Source: Pseudocitrobacter vendiensis (lineage in GTDB: Bacteria; Pseudomonadota; Gammaproteobacteria; Enterobacterales; Enterobacteriaceae). Taken from it: DNA of 64,000 bases. The stretch spans positions 167,148 through 231,147 of the forward strand of contig NZ_CALSBS010000006.1 of the NCBI RefSeq assembly GCF_943590815.1, in the 5' to 3' direction. The translations under genes and the position numbers were made by a program. How positions within the stretch are numbered: position 1 is the first letter of the stretch; each line of letters begins with the position of its first letter. This document shows, one piece after another, positions 19,038 through 28,443 of the stretch. Below the pieces are notes generated by a model, which saw only the letters and a list, made by a program, of their open reading frames with translations, ran no database searches and was not told the DNA's origin.

Positions 19038-19637
19038 CTAAAGCGATATCCCCGAAAACGACATAAACCCAAGCGACATCAACCCGGCGGTAATAAACAC
19101 GCTGCCGAGCCCTCGCAGACCTTTTGGCATATTGGCGTATTTCAGCTTCTCGCGAATGCCCGCCAGAGCCACCAGCGCCAGCATCCAGCCGAGGCCACAT
19201 CCGGCGCCGTAAGTGATGGATTCCCCAAACGTATACTCGCGCTGAACCATAAAAATGGTCGCGCCAAAGATCGCACAATGTATAGTCAACAATGGCAGGA
19301 ATGCCCCAAGTGTGTGATGCAAGGCGGGCAGAAAACGATCCAGCACCATTTCCAGGATCTGTACCAGTGCTGCAAGTACGCCAATAAAGGTGATGAAATC
19401 GAGAAAACTCAGATCCACACCTTCAATTAACGCGTTCTCTCTCAGCAGATGGGTATAAATCAGATTATTGATGGGGGTCGCCACGGTAAGCAGGGCGGTA
19501 ACCGTAAGGCCAAGACGAAAGGCGATATCGATCTTTTTAGAAATCGCCAGAAACGTGCACATCCCTAAAAAGAAATTGAGTGCCATGTTTTCAACAAATA
19601 CCGCTCTGATAAAAATATTTAAATGGGCTTCAAACAC
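19038..19637 (-). CDS. nqrE: Orphan NqrE-like subunit of Na+-translocating NADH:quinone reductase
   Basis: 199 residues starting at a GTG (19637) with GGGAGG upstream. It follows NqrE closely ([24 protein letters not shown] start, [20 protein letters not shown], ending [11 protein letters not shown]), with six membrane segments and the half-membrane cysteine motifs GMCTF and TIHCAIFG that hold the intramembrane Fe-S centre with NqrD. None of nqrA, B, C, D or F is nearby. Alone it cannot form the pump; it may pair with Rnf/Nqr subunits elsewhere or have a new role. RnfA is the alternative family, but the sequence is closer to NqrE. Confidence 0.85.
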   Translation of the reverse strand: MFEAHLNIFIRAVFVENMALNFFLGMCTFLAISKKIDIAFRLGLTVTALLTVATPINNLIYTHLLRENALIEGVDLSFLDFITFIGVLAALVQILEMVLDRFLPALHHTLGAFLPLLTIHCAIFGATIFMVQREYTFGESITYGAGCGLGWMLALVALAGIREKLKYANMPKGLRGLGSVFITAGLMSLGFMSFSGISL

Positions 19638-20033
19638 GACAACCTCCCTGTAGTGTTATTCATCCGCATTATAATTTATCTGATTTGGTATCAAATGTTT
19701 TTTATTTTTGATGTCTGTTTATGTGATGAAAACACGAAAAAAAGCCCGCACAGGGGAAGGCGGGCTAAATCTGACAATGAATTATGCATTCTCGTCATCA
19801 ATCCTGAAGGAAGATAACACGGATTATCTTACGCAAGATGCATTTCACGGCAACCCGACATATTCGGTAGGTGTCTGATGTTGATATCTATGTCTTTAGC
19901 ATTCGTGCATTTCCTCACACCGTCTTTACAAATAAGCGCATTTATTGAAGTAACTCGCCATTCAGACTGCTACTATTGTTTTGTAACTTGTTGAGTTAAT
20001 GGATTAAATTTCGACAATCTGCCGGAGGGTAGT
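19638..20033. other. 396-bp non-coding region between nqrE and a small ORF
   Basis: Holds the start region of nqrE, a candidate minus-strand small RNA with promoter and terminator (19736-19853), and the leader of the plus-strand small ORF. No further coding potential seen. Confidence 0.6.
19736..19820 (-). ncRNA. Candidate small RNA
   Basis: On the minus strand a promoter-like pair TTGCCG (19853-19848), 16-nt spacer and TAAGAT (19831-19826) predicts a start near 19819. About 80 nt later an AGCCCGC / GCGGGCT hairpin is followed by seven T (to 19736), a strong intrinsic terminator. No ORF lies between. An AAGATAA / TTATCTT inverted repeat (19811-19830) overlaps the -10. E. coli has the PhoP-dependent sRNA MgrR in this general neighbourhood, but identity is not shown here. 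Confidence 0.5.
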
Positions 20034-20204
20034 ATGAAAAAAAGTATGCGTAAAATTCGCCGTGGCATCACCTGGTCAAACACGCCTGAAAATCAAAATT
20101 TACAGGAATCACGGTCCGGCAGAGGGTGGGCGGATCGCACAGCCTGCTGTAAAAGCAAAAAAGGCTGGAAAACAAATACGCTGAATGACGTATTTGTCGT
20201 TTAG
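20034..20204 (+). CDS. Small basic protein of unknown function
   Basis: 56 codons from ATG 20034 with GGAGGG 6-8 nt upstream. The product is rich in Lys/Arg (start MKKSMRKIRRG), with a CC pair near residue 38 and no membrane segment or signal. An intrinsic terminator at 20317-20343 would end its transcript. I do not recognise the family. The strong ribosome site and terminator argue for a real gene; the short length argues for caution. It could also be a dual-function RNA. Confidence 0.5.
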   Translation: MKKSMRKIRRGITWSNTPENQNLQESRSGRGWADRTACCKSKKGWKTNTLNDVFVV

Positions 20205-20316
20205 CTTTCATTGAGGAAACCAGTGCTAGGATGATTTTAGCAACAGTCGTCGTGACCACGGATGTCTACGAATGACTGTATAAGCAAAAACACAGATCTA
20301 TCCATGCAAGCATTTT

Positions 20317-20343
20317 ACCGTCAGATATCTGGCGGTTTTTTTT
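20317..20343 (+). terminator. Terminator overlapping the ftrA stop
   Basis: ACCG(T/C)CAGATA stem with its complement TATCTGGCGGT and eight T. It ends the plus-strand transcript of the small ORF and also encodes the last codons of convergent ftrA. Confidence 0.8.
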
Positions 20344-21379
20344 GTCCAAAAGACTCATATTCACCGTTAACCGTGAATTTTTTCCGCCAGGCGAGTGGGC
20401 TGCTTGCCAGATGCCGCTGGAAATGGCGACGCAAAGTCTTACCGTTTACAAATCCTGCTTGCTCAGCCACGCTTTCCATACTCATTCGCGTCGTTACCAG
20501 ATAATGCTGCGCACGGCGAAGGCGTTCGTCTAACAGCCAGCGTGCCGGCGTTTTTCCTGTTGATTCCTGAAATCTGCGTAAAAACGTACGTTCACTCATC
20601 CCCATACGCTGTGCCAGTGAAGCCACCGTATGGTTTTCAGCAATATTCTGGTGCAGATAATCAAACAGCGCGCCTAACCGCAGGCTTTCGCGATCGCGCG
20701 CGACAGGTCGCTCAACCTGCTGCTTTTGTGCGCCATCACGATGAGGCTGGACGACCAAACGGCGCGCTACGATATTTGCGGCATCGAGACCAAAATCAAG
20801 GCGCACCACGTGCAAACAGAGATCAATCCCCGCAGCGCTGCCTGCTGATGTCATGACGTTATCCTGCATCATATAAAGTACATCATCGACCACATCGATC
20901 GCGGGATAACGCTGCTGGAGCCTCTCGGTATAACGCCAGTGGGTTGTGGCCTTTTTACCGTCCAGCAGGCCAGCCGCCGCCAGTACAAAAACGCCGGAAC
21001 AAATAGACATAATTCGGCAACCCCGGGCATGAGCCTGACGCAATGCTTCAGACAATTCTTCAGGCACAGGTGTTTCCACGCCACGCCAGCCAGGTACCAC
21101 AATCGTATCAGCCTCCTGTAAGCGTTCTAAACCGCCATCCGTTATAAGACGAATGCCGCCGAGGGCGCGCATTTCTCCGTCATCCACGGCGGCGACAGCA
21201 AAGCGATACCAGCGGTCGCCCATTTCTGGGCGCGGGAGGCCAAAAATTTCGACCGCCACGCCGAATTCAAACGTACAAAGCCCATCATAAGCCAGTACGA
21301 CCACCTGGGGAGAATCAGAGATTGTCATATTCTGGCCGTTTTCTGTCAGAGATGCGGGCGGCTTAAGGGGTAATACCAT
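20321..21379 (-). CDS. ftrA: GlxA/FtrA-type AraC-family regulator
   Basis: 352 residues, or 335 if the in-frame ATG at 21328 is used; neither has a convincing ribosome site. An N-terminal DJ-1/PfpI-like domain (VVVLAYDGLCTFEF; nucleophile-elbow-like SICSGVFVLAAAGLL) precedes a C-terminal double helix-turn-helix of the AraC/XylS type (SLAQRMGMSERTFLRRFQ and SVAEQAGFVNGKTLRRHF). FtrA-type proteins control neighbouring genes; the divergent rhodanese at 21453 is the obvious target. Confidence 0.88.
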   Translation of the reverse strand: MVLPLKPPASLTENGQNMTISDSPQVVVLAYDGLCTFEFGVAVEIFGLPRPEMGDRWYRFAVAAVDDGEMRALGGIRLITDGGLERLQEADTIVVPGWRGVETPVPEELSEALRQAHARGCRIMSICSGVFVLAAAGLLDGKKATTHWRYTERLQQRYPAIDVVDDVLYMMQDNVMTSAGSAAGIDLCLHVVRLDFGLDAANIVARRLVVQPHRDGAQKQQVERPVARDRESLRLGALFDYLHQNIAENHTVASLAQRMGMSERTFLRRFQESTGKTPARWLLDERLRRAQHYLVTTRMSMESVAEQAGFVNGKTLRRHFQRHLASSPLAWRKKFTVNGEYESFGQKKPPDI

Positions 21380-21452
21380 GGTTATACTCGCGATAGTGGA
21401 TCCCGCAGATGCGGTGACAACATAGTGTTAACACAGACCAGGAGATGTGACT

Positions 21453-21872
21453 ATGAGTTATGTGAGTGAATTTGCCGTGGCCTCAGCCGAAGACTCGGTA
21501 CGTCATTTCCGCAAGCGTTTAAGTATGGAAACAGATTGTGCCGATGTGCACGCTGCCATGCGTAATGGGGATGTGGATTTTGTGCTTCTGCATGCCGTTG
21601 GCAGCCCGGAAATGTTTGCCACGAGGCATATTCCCGGTGCGCATCATTTGCCTCATCGTCAGATGACGGCAGAGCGAATGGCAGAGTGGTCACAGGAGAC
21701 GTTATTTGTGGTCTATTGCGCAGGCCCACACTGCAACGGCGCCGATCAAGCGGCGCTGAAGCTGGCGTTACTGGGGCGTCCGGTGAAAGTGATGATAGGT
21801 GGGATGACCGGCTGGCAGGATGAAGGATATGCGTTTTCCGACACGCCTCAGCACGCGATAAATGCGCGCTGA
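21453..21872 (+). CDS. Rhodanese-like sulfurtransferase domain protein
   Basis: 139 residues from ATG 21453 with AGGAG 8 nt upstream. Single rhodanese domain; the active-site loop is VVYCAGPHCNGADQAA, where Cys in VYCAG is the persulfide-carrying position. The motif ARHIPGAHHLPH-like block before it (TRHIPGAHHLPHRQM) is typical. Cytoplasmic. Divergent from ftrA, a pairing seen in other enterobacteria, so probably regulated by it. Confidence 0.88.
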   Translation: MSYVSEFAVASAEDSVRHFRKRLSMETDCADVHAAMRNGDVDFVLLHAVGSPEMFATRHIPGAHHLPHRQMTAERMAEWSQETLFVVYCAGPHCNGADQAALKLALLGRPVKVMIGGMTGWQDEGYAFSDTPQHAINAR

Positions 21873-21881
21873 GGATAACGC

Positions 21882-23072
21882 TTATTGTGCGAAGAGTGCT
21901 TTACGCCTGCCGCTGGCTTTCATCCCCTTGAGTATTAACGCCCAGGCGATGACGATCGCGGCAATTAAAATCAGGAACAGCGACGCGGGTGGCATGTGCG
22001 TAAGAATTTGCCCTGTGAGCATAGGGTTTATCGCGGCACCCATCCAGCCCAGCGCCTGCGCTGAGAAGTAGCTGGCTTTCATGCCCGGCGGGGCGATGTT
22101 ATCAATCAACATATATTCGCCGGGCGCATAGATAACCTCGCCAATCGTAAACACCGCCGCCGCAAGTCCCCAGTAAATCAAATTGTTGTCGGAATACATA
22201 AAGCCGACCAGCCCCAGCACAAAGCAAACGGTGCCCAGCGTCATGAGTGGACGCAGGTTTCTGGCACTGAGTCGGCGTCCCACCGCATACTGGAGTGATA
22301 CAACAATAGCGGCATTCACCGGCAGGATCACCGCGATCACTTTCTCTGCGAAGGTGCTGTCTGCCACGGCCAGCACATATTGCGAAAGACACGAAGCAAA
22401 CGACCCGCCTACGAAGGAGGCGAGCAGACCCGAGAGCGTGAACCACAACAAGGCTTTGTCACGCAGTAACACCGACGGATCCCAGGCCACTGGCGTTTGT
22501 TCGCTCTCACTGGCGACGAGTCGTTGTACGTAATGCTGAATCAGTATCAGGGGTAATGCTGCGCATACGGCGGCCAGCAGGAAGGGCAGATTGATACTGT
22601 ACATCACCAACAACGTGCCGAGCGGTGGCCCGACAGTCCAGCCGATATTGAGAATGGTGTAGTTGAGGGAGAAGATCCGCGCCTTTTCTGTCGATGACAG
22701 GGCATCGGAGAACCAGGCTTTCAGAACGGTAGCGAACACCGAATAAGAGCAGTTAATTAACGCGAAGAACAGCACTACCAGCGTAACGCTGTTCACCAGT
22801 GGAATGGCAATAAACCCGGCAATAAACGCAACGATCGCCAGCAGCATATAGCGTTTCTTATCAAACTTATCCGCGAGAATGCCAAAGCCAAGGCTAAAGA
22901 TGACGCCGATGGTCAGCGCAATAGTCATGGCATAGCCGATGGTATCGACCGTCATTGCATATTTGCGCGTGAGGTAGATAGTCATAAAAGGAAGTGTCGC
23001 GCCACGCCCGATGGTCAACAAAAGCGACGACGCCAGCAGCGCACCGGTGGAGCGCCGTAAAGTTGGATTCAT
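21882..23072 (-). CDS. ydeE: MFS efflux transporter YdeE
   Basis: 396 residues with about 12 membrane helices, matching E. coli YdeE (395). The MFS loop motif appears as GILADKFDKKRYML near residue 65. In E. coli it exports dipeptides and arabinose and contributes to drug tolerance. Here it is convergent with the rhodanese gene, 9 bp apart, and divergent from eamA. Confidence 0.93.
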   Translation of the reverse strand: MNPTLRRSTGALLASSLLLTIGRGATLPFMTIYLTRKYAMTVDTIGYAMTIALTIGVIFSLGFGILADKFDKKRYMLLAIVAFIAGFIAIPLVNSVTLVVLFFALINCSYSVFATVLKAWFSDALSSTEKARIFSLNYTILNIGWTVGPPLGTLLVMYSINLPFLLAAVCAALPLILIQHYVQRLVASESEQTPVAWDPSVLLRDKALLWFTLSGLLASFVGGSFASCLSQYVLAVADSTFAEKVIAVILPVNAAIVVSLQYAVGRRLSARNLRPLMTLGTVCFVLGLVGFMYSDNNLIYWGLAAAVFTIGEVIYAPGEYMLIDNIAPPGMKASYFSAQALGWMGAAINPMLTGQILTHMPPASLFLILIAAIVIAWALILKGMKASGRRKALFAQ

Positions 23073-23269
23073 TGTTCTGCCTGACGATTTGTTATGTTTT
23101 CGTTGTGATGTGCCTTTTCAGAAATATCATGCCAACGCGCACTTGTATACCCGAGCGCAGAGCTCGTCTGAACATTTTATCCTGCCAAAAATAATGATCT
23201 GTTCGATCTTGCTATTTTTAGTTATGTTGAATCTGTTCACATAATTTTAATAAATAATTGAGGCAGGGT

Positions 23270-24169
23270 ATGACACGTAAAGACGGGCTACTGGCATTGC
23301 TGGTGGTGGTGGCGTGGGGCATCAACTTTGTGGTGATCAAAGTGGGCCTGCACAATATGCCGCCACTGTTGTTAGCAGGATTACGCTTCCTACTGGTGGC
23401 GTTTCCGGCCATATTTTTTGTGGCAAGGCCGAAAGTTCCCCTTCACCTGTTATTGGGTTATGGCCTGACGATAAGCTTTGGTCAGTTTGCCTTTCTGTTT
23501 TGCGCGATCAAATTTGGTATGCCTGCCGGGCTGGCCTCGCTGGTGCTTCAGGCGCAGGCGTTCTTTACCATCATTCTCGGTGCATTTGTGTTTGGCGAAC
23601 GTTTGCAGGGCAAGCAGGTGGCCGGGATTTCTCTGGCGGTATTTGGCGTACTGGTGTTGATTGAGGGGAGCCTGAATGGTCAGCATGTCGGCTTGTTAGG
23701 TTTTATGCTCACCCTGGCGGCGGCGTTAAGCTGGGCCTGCGGCAATATCTTCAATAAACGTATCATGCAACATGAATCAAGACCGGCGGTGATGTCGCTG
23801 GTGGTGTGGAGTGCGCTGATCCCGATTATTCCGTTTATGCTCAGTTCTCTTATTTTTGACGGCCCGTCGCTGATGGCGCAAAGTCTGTTGGCTATCGATC
23901 TCACCACGATTTTGTCGCTGGTCTATCTGGCATTCGTAGCGACAATTATCGGCTATGGCATTTGGGGTACGTTACTCGGACGTTATGAAACCTGGCGTGT
24001 GGCACCGTTATCGCTATTGGTTCCGGTCGTGGGGCTGGCAAGCGCGGCGTTAATGCTTGATGAAACCTTATCGGCATTACAGCTTTTGGGAGCGGTGCTG
24101 ATTATGGCGGGCTTGTTTATTAACGTCTTCGGATTGCGTCTGCCCGGCATGCGGGCGGCGAGGGGATAA
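23270..24169 (+). CDS. eamA: O-acetylserine/cysteine exporter EamA
   Basis: 299 residues from ATG 23270, matching E. coli EamA (MSRKDGVLALLVVV). Ten-helix DMT-family protein with two EamA repeats (about 1-140 and 145-290). It expels cysteine-pathway metabolites across the inner membrane. Upstream GAGGCAGGGT supplies the ribosome site. Convergent with marB, as in E. coli. Confidence 0.95.
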   Translation: MTRKDGLLALLVVVAWGINFVVIKVGLHNMPPLLLAGLRFLLVAFPAIFFVARPKVPLHLLLGYGLTISFGQFAFLFCAIKFGMPAGLASLVLQAQAFFTIILGAFVFGERLQGKQVAGISLAVFGVLVLIEGSLNGQHVGLLGFMLTLAAALSWACGNIFNKRIMQHESRPAVMSLVVWSALIPIIPFMLSSLIFDGPSLMAQSLLAIDLTTILSLVYLAFVATIIGYGIWGTLLGRYETWRVAPLSLLVPVVGLASAALMLDETLSALQLLGAVLIMAGLFINVFGLRLPGMRAARG

Positions 24170-24174
24170 AGCAA

Positions 24175-24194
24175 CGCCCCGCGTGTGCGGGGCG
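24175..24194. terminator. Terminator between eamA and marB
   Basis: CGCCCCGC / GCGGGGCG perfect stem with GTGT loop in the convergent gap; works best for marRAB reading on the minus strand. Confidence 0.75.
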
Positions 24195-24202
24195 GACACA
24201 AA

Positions 24203-24421
24203 TCAGAGGCCACGCTGGTTGTAGTACGGCACGCCCAGTTCGTCTGATTTGTCGCTACCGGCATTCATATGATTAAAATCGAACGGCGACTGTTGGTTAG
24301 CCGACGGCATAATCATGGTGTCTCGGGCGTTGTGTTGCGTAGGTGTCAGGGTTTGCTCCGCGTAACTCTGGCTGGAAACCAACGCCATAATAGCGAAGGC
24401 AGCGGAGGCGAACAGTTTCAT
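24203..24421 (-). CDS. marB: Periplasmic MarB
   Basis: 72 residues with a signal peptide (KLFASAAFAIMALVSSQSYA) and the conserved ending DELGVPYYNQRGL. In E. coli MarB is periplasmic and lowers marA expression indirectly. Last gene of marRAB, 30 bp behind marA. Confidence 0.93.
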   Translation of the reverse strand: MKLFASAAFAIMALVSSQSYAEQTLTPTQHNARDTMIMPSANQQSPFDFNHMNAGSDKSDELGVPYYNQRGL

Positions 24422-24451
24422 GGTATTCCTCGATACGTCTTGTACAGGCGA

Positions 24452-24835
24452 TTAATAACTACAGTGATTAAGCGGGAAGAGATAACGAGACTCTCCGTGC
24501 ATATTGGTAACGCGATACTTGTGCGGTGGCACATCGAAATAGTTTTTAAAGGTTCGCGTCAACGTCTGCTGTGATTCAAAACCGTAGCGTTCTGCCAGGT
24601 AGAGAATCGGCTCATTGCTCTCTTTTAACTTCTGGGCAATCTCGGTCAATTTACGGGTGCGAATGTACTGACCTAAAGAGTGTCCCGTTTCCTTTTTAAA
24701 CATCCGTTGCAGGTGCCATTTGGAGTAACCCGAGCGCTCTGACACTTTTTCCAGCGACAGGGGCGATTCAAGGTTATCTTCGATCCAGTCCAAAATGCTA
24801 TGAATGGTGATAGCGTCAGTGTTGCGTCTGGACAT
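24452..24835 (-). CDS. marA: Multiple-antibiotic-resistance activator MarA
   Basis: 127 residues, same length as E. coli MarA. Two AraC-type helix-turn-helices ([20 protein letters not shown] and [20 protein letters not shown]) bind degenerate marboxes and activate efflux (acrAB-tolC), micF and redox genes. No ligand domain, so activity follows its level, set by MarR and proteolysis. 18 bp behind marR. Confidence 0.97.
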   Translation of the reverse strand: MSRRNTDAITIHSILDWIEDNLESPLSLEKVSERSGYSKWHLQRMFKKETGHSLGQYIRTRKLTEIAQKLKESNEPILYLAERYGFESQQTLTRTFKNYFDVPPHKYRVTNMHGESRYLFPLNHCSY

Positions 24836-24853
24836 CGTCTTACCTCTTTCTGT

Positions 24854-25288
24854 TTACGGCAAAATCTTTTTTAACAGAAGCTCAAGCGTTGCAACTTCGT
24901 TTGCCGTTAAGTTTTTTGTTAATTCCTGGTGCAGGTCCTGCCCAACAAGCTGATGACATTTCTCACAAATTTCAGCGCCTTCTGGCGTTAACTGGATAAG
25001 TACGCCGCGTTTGTCATGAGGATTCGGCAAACGGGCAATCCAGCCCCGACAAAGCAATCGGTCAAGCATTCTGGTAAGCGCGCCCAGATCGACCGAAAGG
25101 ATTTTCTTCAGCTCTACCGGTGTAATGCTGCCTTTGCAGCGGATAGAGCAGAGGACCCTGAACTGTGAGGAAGTAATGTCTTCAGGCGATAGATGCTCGT
25201 TGAGTAAGCGATCTTTTTTCTGATTAACCATGTGAATCAAATGCCCAAGCGGGATGATTTCATTGAAGAGGTCGCTTGTGATGTTCAC
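24854..25288 (-). CDS. marR: Repressor MarR
   Basis: 144 residues from a GTG at 25288, as in E. coli. Dimeric winged-helix repressor of marRAB, released by phenolics or by copper-driven oxidation. The oxidisable cysteine corresponding to E. coli Cys80 is visible in LDRLLCRGWIARLPNPHDKRG. The wing and DNA-recognition regions are intact. Confidence 0.96.
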   Translation of the reverse strand: MNITSDLFNEIIPLGHLIHMVNQKKDRLLNEHLSPEDITSSQFRVLCSIRCKGSITPVELKKILSVDLGALTRMLDRLLCRGWIARLPNPHDKRGVLIQLTPEGAEICEKCHQLVGQDLHQELTKNLTANEVATLELLLKKILP

Positions 25289-25528
25289 AATGGTTGCCCT
25301 GGCAAGTACTTTAGTTGCGGTGGATATTATTTCTCACGCAATCATAAGTCAACTGAATGGATTGAGGGATGCCACGATTTGCTAAAACGCTGAACAGAGA
25401 CTATCCAACTACCATTAAGAGGAAATTCTGTACAACGGGGTGACATAGCAAGAGATGCTGCGAAAACGCTATACTGCATCGCGTAGACTGCGAACTTATT
25501 CGTAAAACAGAGAAGGCTAGTATCTCAT
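25289..25528. promoter_or_regulatory. marO: divergent mar operator region
   Basis: Read on the minus strand: a marbox-like TTTAGCAAATCGTGGCATC (about 25368-25386), then TTGACT, 17 nt and TAATAT as the marRAB promoter, then a good MarR site TACTTGCCAGGGCAAC (25293-25308) just before the marR GTG. The upstream MarR site (site I), which in E. coli reads ACTTGCCTGGGCAAT between -35 and -10, is here only ATTGCGTGAGAAATA. marC reads out to the right. Confidence 0.8.
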
Positions 25529-26200
25529 ATGATTGAACTTTTTCAGGCTATCGGGCTTGGTCTGGTGGTGCTTTTACCGCTGGCAAATCCGCTCACGACC
25601 GTAGCGCTTTTTCTCGGATTAGCGGGAAATATGAACGCGGCAGAACGTAATCATCAGGCACGGATGGCGTCTATTTATGTCTTCGCCATTATGATGGTGG
25701 CTTACTATGCCGGTCAGCTGGTGATGAATACATTCGGTATTTCAATACCTGGCCTGCGTATCGCCGGGGGATTGATCGTCGCGTTCATTGGCTTCCGCAT
25801 GCTTTTCCCGCAGCAGAAAGCTCACGAATCCCCGGAAGCGTCCAGCAAATCAGAAGAGCTGGAAGACGAGCCGACCGCCAATATTGCGTTTGTGCCGCTG
25901 GCGATGCCGAGCACAGCAGGGCCGGGTACCATCGCCATGATTATCAGCTCGGCGTCTACTATTAAACACGGCGTGAGTTTCCCTGAATGGGTGGTGCTTG
26001 TTTCGCCGCCCATTATATTCGCGCTGGTGGGGATTATTCTGTGGGGGAGCCTGCGCAGTTCCGGGGCGATCATGCGCTGGGTAGGGAAAGGTGGCATCGA
26101 AGCCATTTCGCGCCTGATGGGATTCTTGCTGGTGTGTATGGGCGTGCAGTTTATTATTAACGGCGTGGTGGAAATTATTAACACCTGGCCGGGCGCGTAA
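25529..26200 (+). CDS. marC: MarC family inner membrane protein
   Basis: 223 residues with six membrane helices, matching MarC of the UPF0056 family nearly throughout (for example [20 protein letters not shown]). Not needed for the Mar phenotype; function unknown. Divergent from marRAB across marO. Confidence 0.95.
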   Translation: MIELFQAIGLGLVVLLPLANPLTTVALFLGLAGNMNAAERNHQARMASIYVFAIMMVAYYAGQLVMNTFGISIPGLRIAGGLIVAFIGFRMLFPQQKAHESPEASSKSEELEDEPTANIAFVPLAMPSTAGPGTIAMIISSASTIKHGVSFPEWVVLVSPPIIFALVGIILWGSLRSSGAIMRWVGKGGIEAISRLMGFLLVCMGVQFIINGVVEIINTWPGA

Positions 26201-26238
26201 TACAGGGAGCCGGGGATATCAGCCCGGCTCACTTACCA

Positions 26239-27438
26239 TCACGAGCGGTGCGCCTGCTCTTCTAATGACGCCGCGGGCCAGCGGCGGAAGATAATCACCG
26301 ACCAGATCAATGCGGCAATCGCCGGAACCGCCCCGACATAACCAATTGAGGCCATTGAGATGTGGCTACTTATCTGGCTTCCCAGCAGCGCGCCCGCACC
26401 AATACCAATATTAAAGATCCCGGAAAACAGCGACATCGCTACGTCGGTTGCATCTGGTGCCAGCGACAGCACTTTCACCTGCATGCCCAGGCCGATAATC
26501 ATAATCGCAACACCCCAGAAGACGCTCAGTACCGCAAGGTGGCTGGCCTGATGGGACGCCGGCAATAGTAGCAGCAGGCAAATCAACAGCAGACCGATCG
26601 CGCTGGTGATGAGGCCAGAAGCGTGCAAATTACCCAGTTTCCCGAACAGAATACTGCCGATGATGCCCGCGCCGCCAAGAATCAGCAGCAGCATGGTGGC
26701 GAAATTCCCGCTCAGCCCGGCAACGTTTTGGACAAAAGGTTCGATATAGCTGTATGCGGTGTAATGGGCGGTTACCACAACCACGGTCAGCAGATAAATG
26801 CTGACCAGTGCAGGGCGACGGAACAGTACAGGCAGGCTTTTCAGGGAACCCGAATGCTCACTCGGCAGTTTGGGCAGCAGTTTAATCAGCGCCACCATGG
26901 TCAGCAGTGCACCCATACCAATGGCCAGGAAGGTGGTTCGCCAGCCAAAATATTGCCCCACGATGCGGCCAATCGGAATGCCAAAAACCATCGCCAGTGC
27001 GGTACCGGTGGCAATCAGGCTCAGCGCCTGTGCCCGTTTTCCGGCAGGTGCCATCCGGATAGCAAGAGACGCAGTGATCGACCAGAACACGGCGTGAGCA
27101 AACGCGATACCGATACGACTGACGACCAGCACGGTAAAGTTCCAGGCAAAGAAAGAGAGGATATGGCTGGCGATAAACAGCACAAACAGGCCAATCAATA
27201 ACTTACGGCGCTCCATCTGGCTGGTCAGCAGCATAAACGGCAGTGACATCAGCGCAACTACCCATGCATAGATAGTCAGCATGATACCGACCTGCGCCGT
27301 CGTCATCCCAAAACTGTCGGCGATATCGGAAAGCAGGCCCACCGGCACAAACTCGGTGGTATTAAAGATGAAGGCCGCGATGGCGAGCGTCACCACCCGA
27401 AGCCATGCGATGTGGCGCGAGACTGAGTTCGTTGTCAT
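26239..27438 (-). CDS. sotB: Sugar efflux MFS transporter SotB
   Basis: 399 residues, 12 helices, matching E. coli SotB/YdeA. The MFS loop [14 protein letters not shown] and the block [15 protein letters not shown] are present. Exports arabinose and IPTG-like sugars. Convergent with marC, with a short AGCCGGG / CCCGGCT hairpin at about 26208-26228 between the two. Confidence 0.94.
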   Translation of the reverse strand: MTTNSVSRHIAWLRVVTLAIAAFIFNTTEFVPVGLLSDIADSFGMTTAQVGIMLTIYAWVVALMSLPFMLLTSQMERRKLLIGLFVLFIASHILSFFAWNFTVLVVSRIGIAFAHAVFWSITASLAIRMAPAGKRAQALSLIATGTALAMVFGIPIGRIVGQYFGWRTTFLAIGMGALLTMVALIKLLPKLPSEHSGSLKSLPVLFRRPALVSIYLLTVVVVTAHYTAYSYIEPFVQNVAGLSGNFATMLLLILGGAGIIGSILFGKLGNLHASGLITSAIGLLLICLLLLLPASHQASHLAVLSVFWGVAIMIIGLGMQVKVLSLAPDATDVAMSLFSGIFNIGIGAGALLGSQISSHISMASIGYVGAVPAIAALIWSVIIFRRWPAASLEEQAHRS

Positions 27439-27636
27439 AGAATTTTCTGAGGTAGTTTGGTCAGGATGAGACGTGCGATCTTAAAGCCATTATTGGTTAA
27501 ATGACAATCATTTTGTGATGTAGATCTCATTTTGTATTTGTTCAATCAATGGTATTGCCCATGATTTTTTTCATCAGACTGCCGTAGCCCACAGATTTGT
27601 GTCATTTTAACGATTGAATAGCGACAGGAGATCAGA

Positions 27637-28443
27637 ATGCGGGAAATTGATATTTATCTGGTGGATGCGTTCAGTGAGCGTCCGTTTGAGGGGAATGCCG
27701 CGGCGGTCTGCGTGCTGGAGAACTGGTTGCCCGATATGGTATTGCTGAAAATGGCCCAGCAGCACAATCAGTCAGAAACCGCATTTGTGGTTCAACAGGC
27801 GAGCGGTTTTGAGCTGCGCTGGTTTACCACACGTCAGGAAGTCAACCTATGTGGGCACGCGACACTTGCCACGGCGCACGTTATTTTTCAGCAATTGCAT
27901 TACCCGGAACGCACAATCCGCTTTGAAACCGCATCAGGTCAACTGACGGTCACGCGCGAAGGCGAATGGCTGACGCTTGATTTTCCGGTAGGCGAGACGC
28001 AACCCGCGACACCGCCTGCCGAGATGCTTGCCGCGCTAGGGATTACGCATTACCTCAATGCACGTAAAGGCCGCGCCTGGATTATTGAACTGGAAAGTCG
28101 TCAGCAGGTTGAGGCGGTAACGCCCAATATTAGCGCGATGATCCCCGGAGAACACAAAGTGGCGATTACTGCACGCGGCGACGGCGCGTATGATTTTGTC
28201 AGCCGATTCTTCTCGCCGGGTGAAGCGGTGTGGGAAGATCCGGTTACGGGCTCATCACATACCATGCTGATTCCCTATTGGGGGGAAAAACTGGGCAAAA
28301 CGCGGATGCTGGCGCGTCAGGTTTCCGCACGCGGCGGCGATGCGCGCTGCGAATGGCAGGGGAATCGGGTATTGATGGGCGGGAAAGCGTCCCTTTATCT
28401 GAAAGGAACGCTTTATTTGCCGGAGGCTACATTGGGAAGATAA
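27637..28443 (+). CDS. PhzF-family isomerase-like protein
   Basis: 268 residues with the two-lobed diaminopimelate-epimerase fold of PhzF. Signatures include DAFSERPFEGNAAAVCVL near the start, the catalytic glutamate in NQSETAFV, LCGHATLATA in lobe 1 and WEDPVTGSSHTML in lobe 2. E. coli YddE is a relative. Substrate unknown; the family isomerises or epimerises small acids. AGGAG precedes the start. Its 3' end overlaps the convergent transporter by 17 bp. Confidence 0.88.
   Translation: MREIDIYLVDAFSERPFEGNAAAVCVLENWLPDMVLLKMAQQHNQSETAFVVQQASGFELRWFTTRQEVNLCGHATLATAHVIFQQLHYPERTIRFETASGQLTVTREGEWLTLDFPVGETQPATPPAEMLAALGITHYLNARKGRAWIIELESRQQVEAVTPNISAMIPGEHKVAITARGDGAYDFVSRFFSPGEAVWEDPVTGSSHTMLIPYWGEKLGKTRMLARQVSARGGDARCEWQGNRVLMGGKASLYLKGTLYLPEATLGR

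Noticed and set aside
26623..27201. 192-residue plus-strand frame opposite sotB
   Set aside because: Low-complexity Gln/Arg composition expected opposite membrane-protein codons; shadow.
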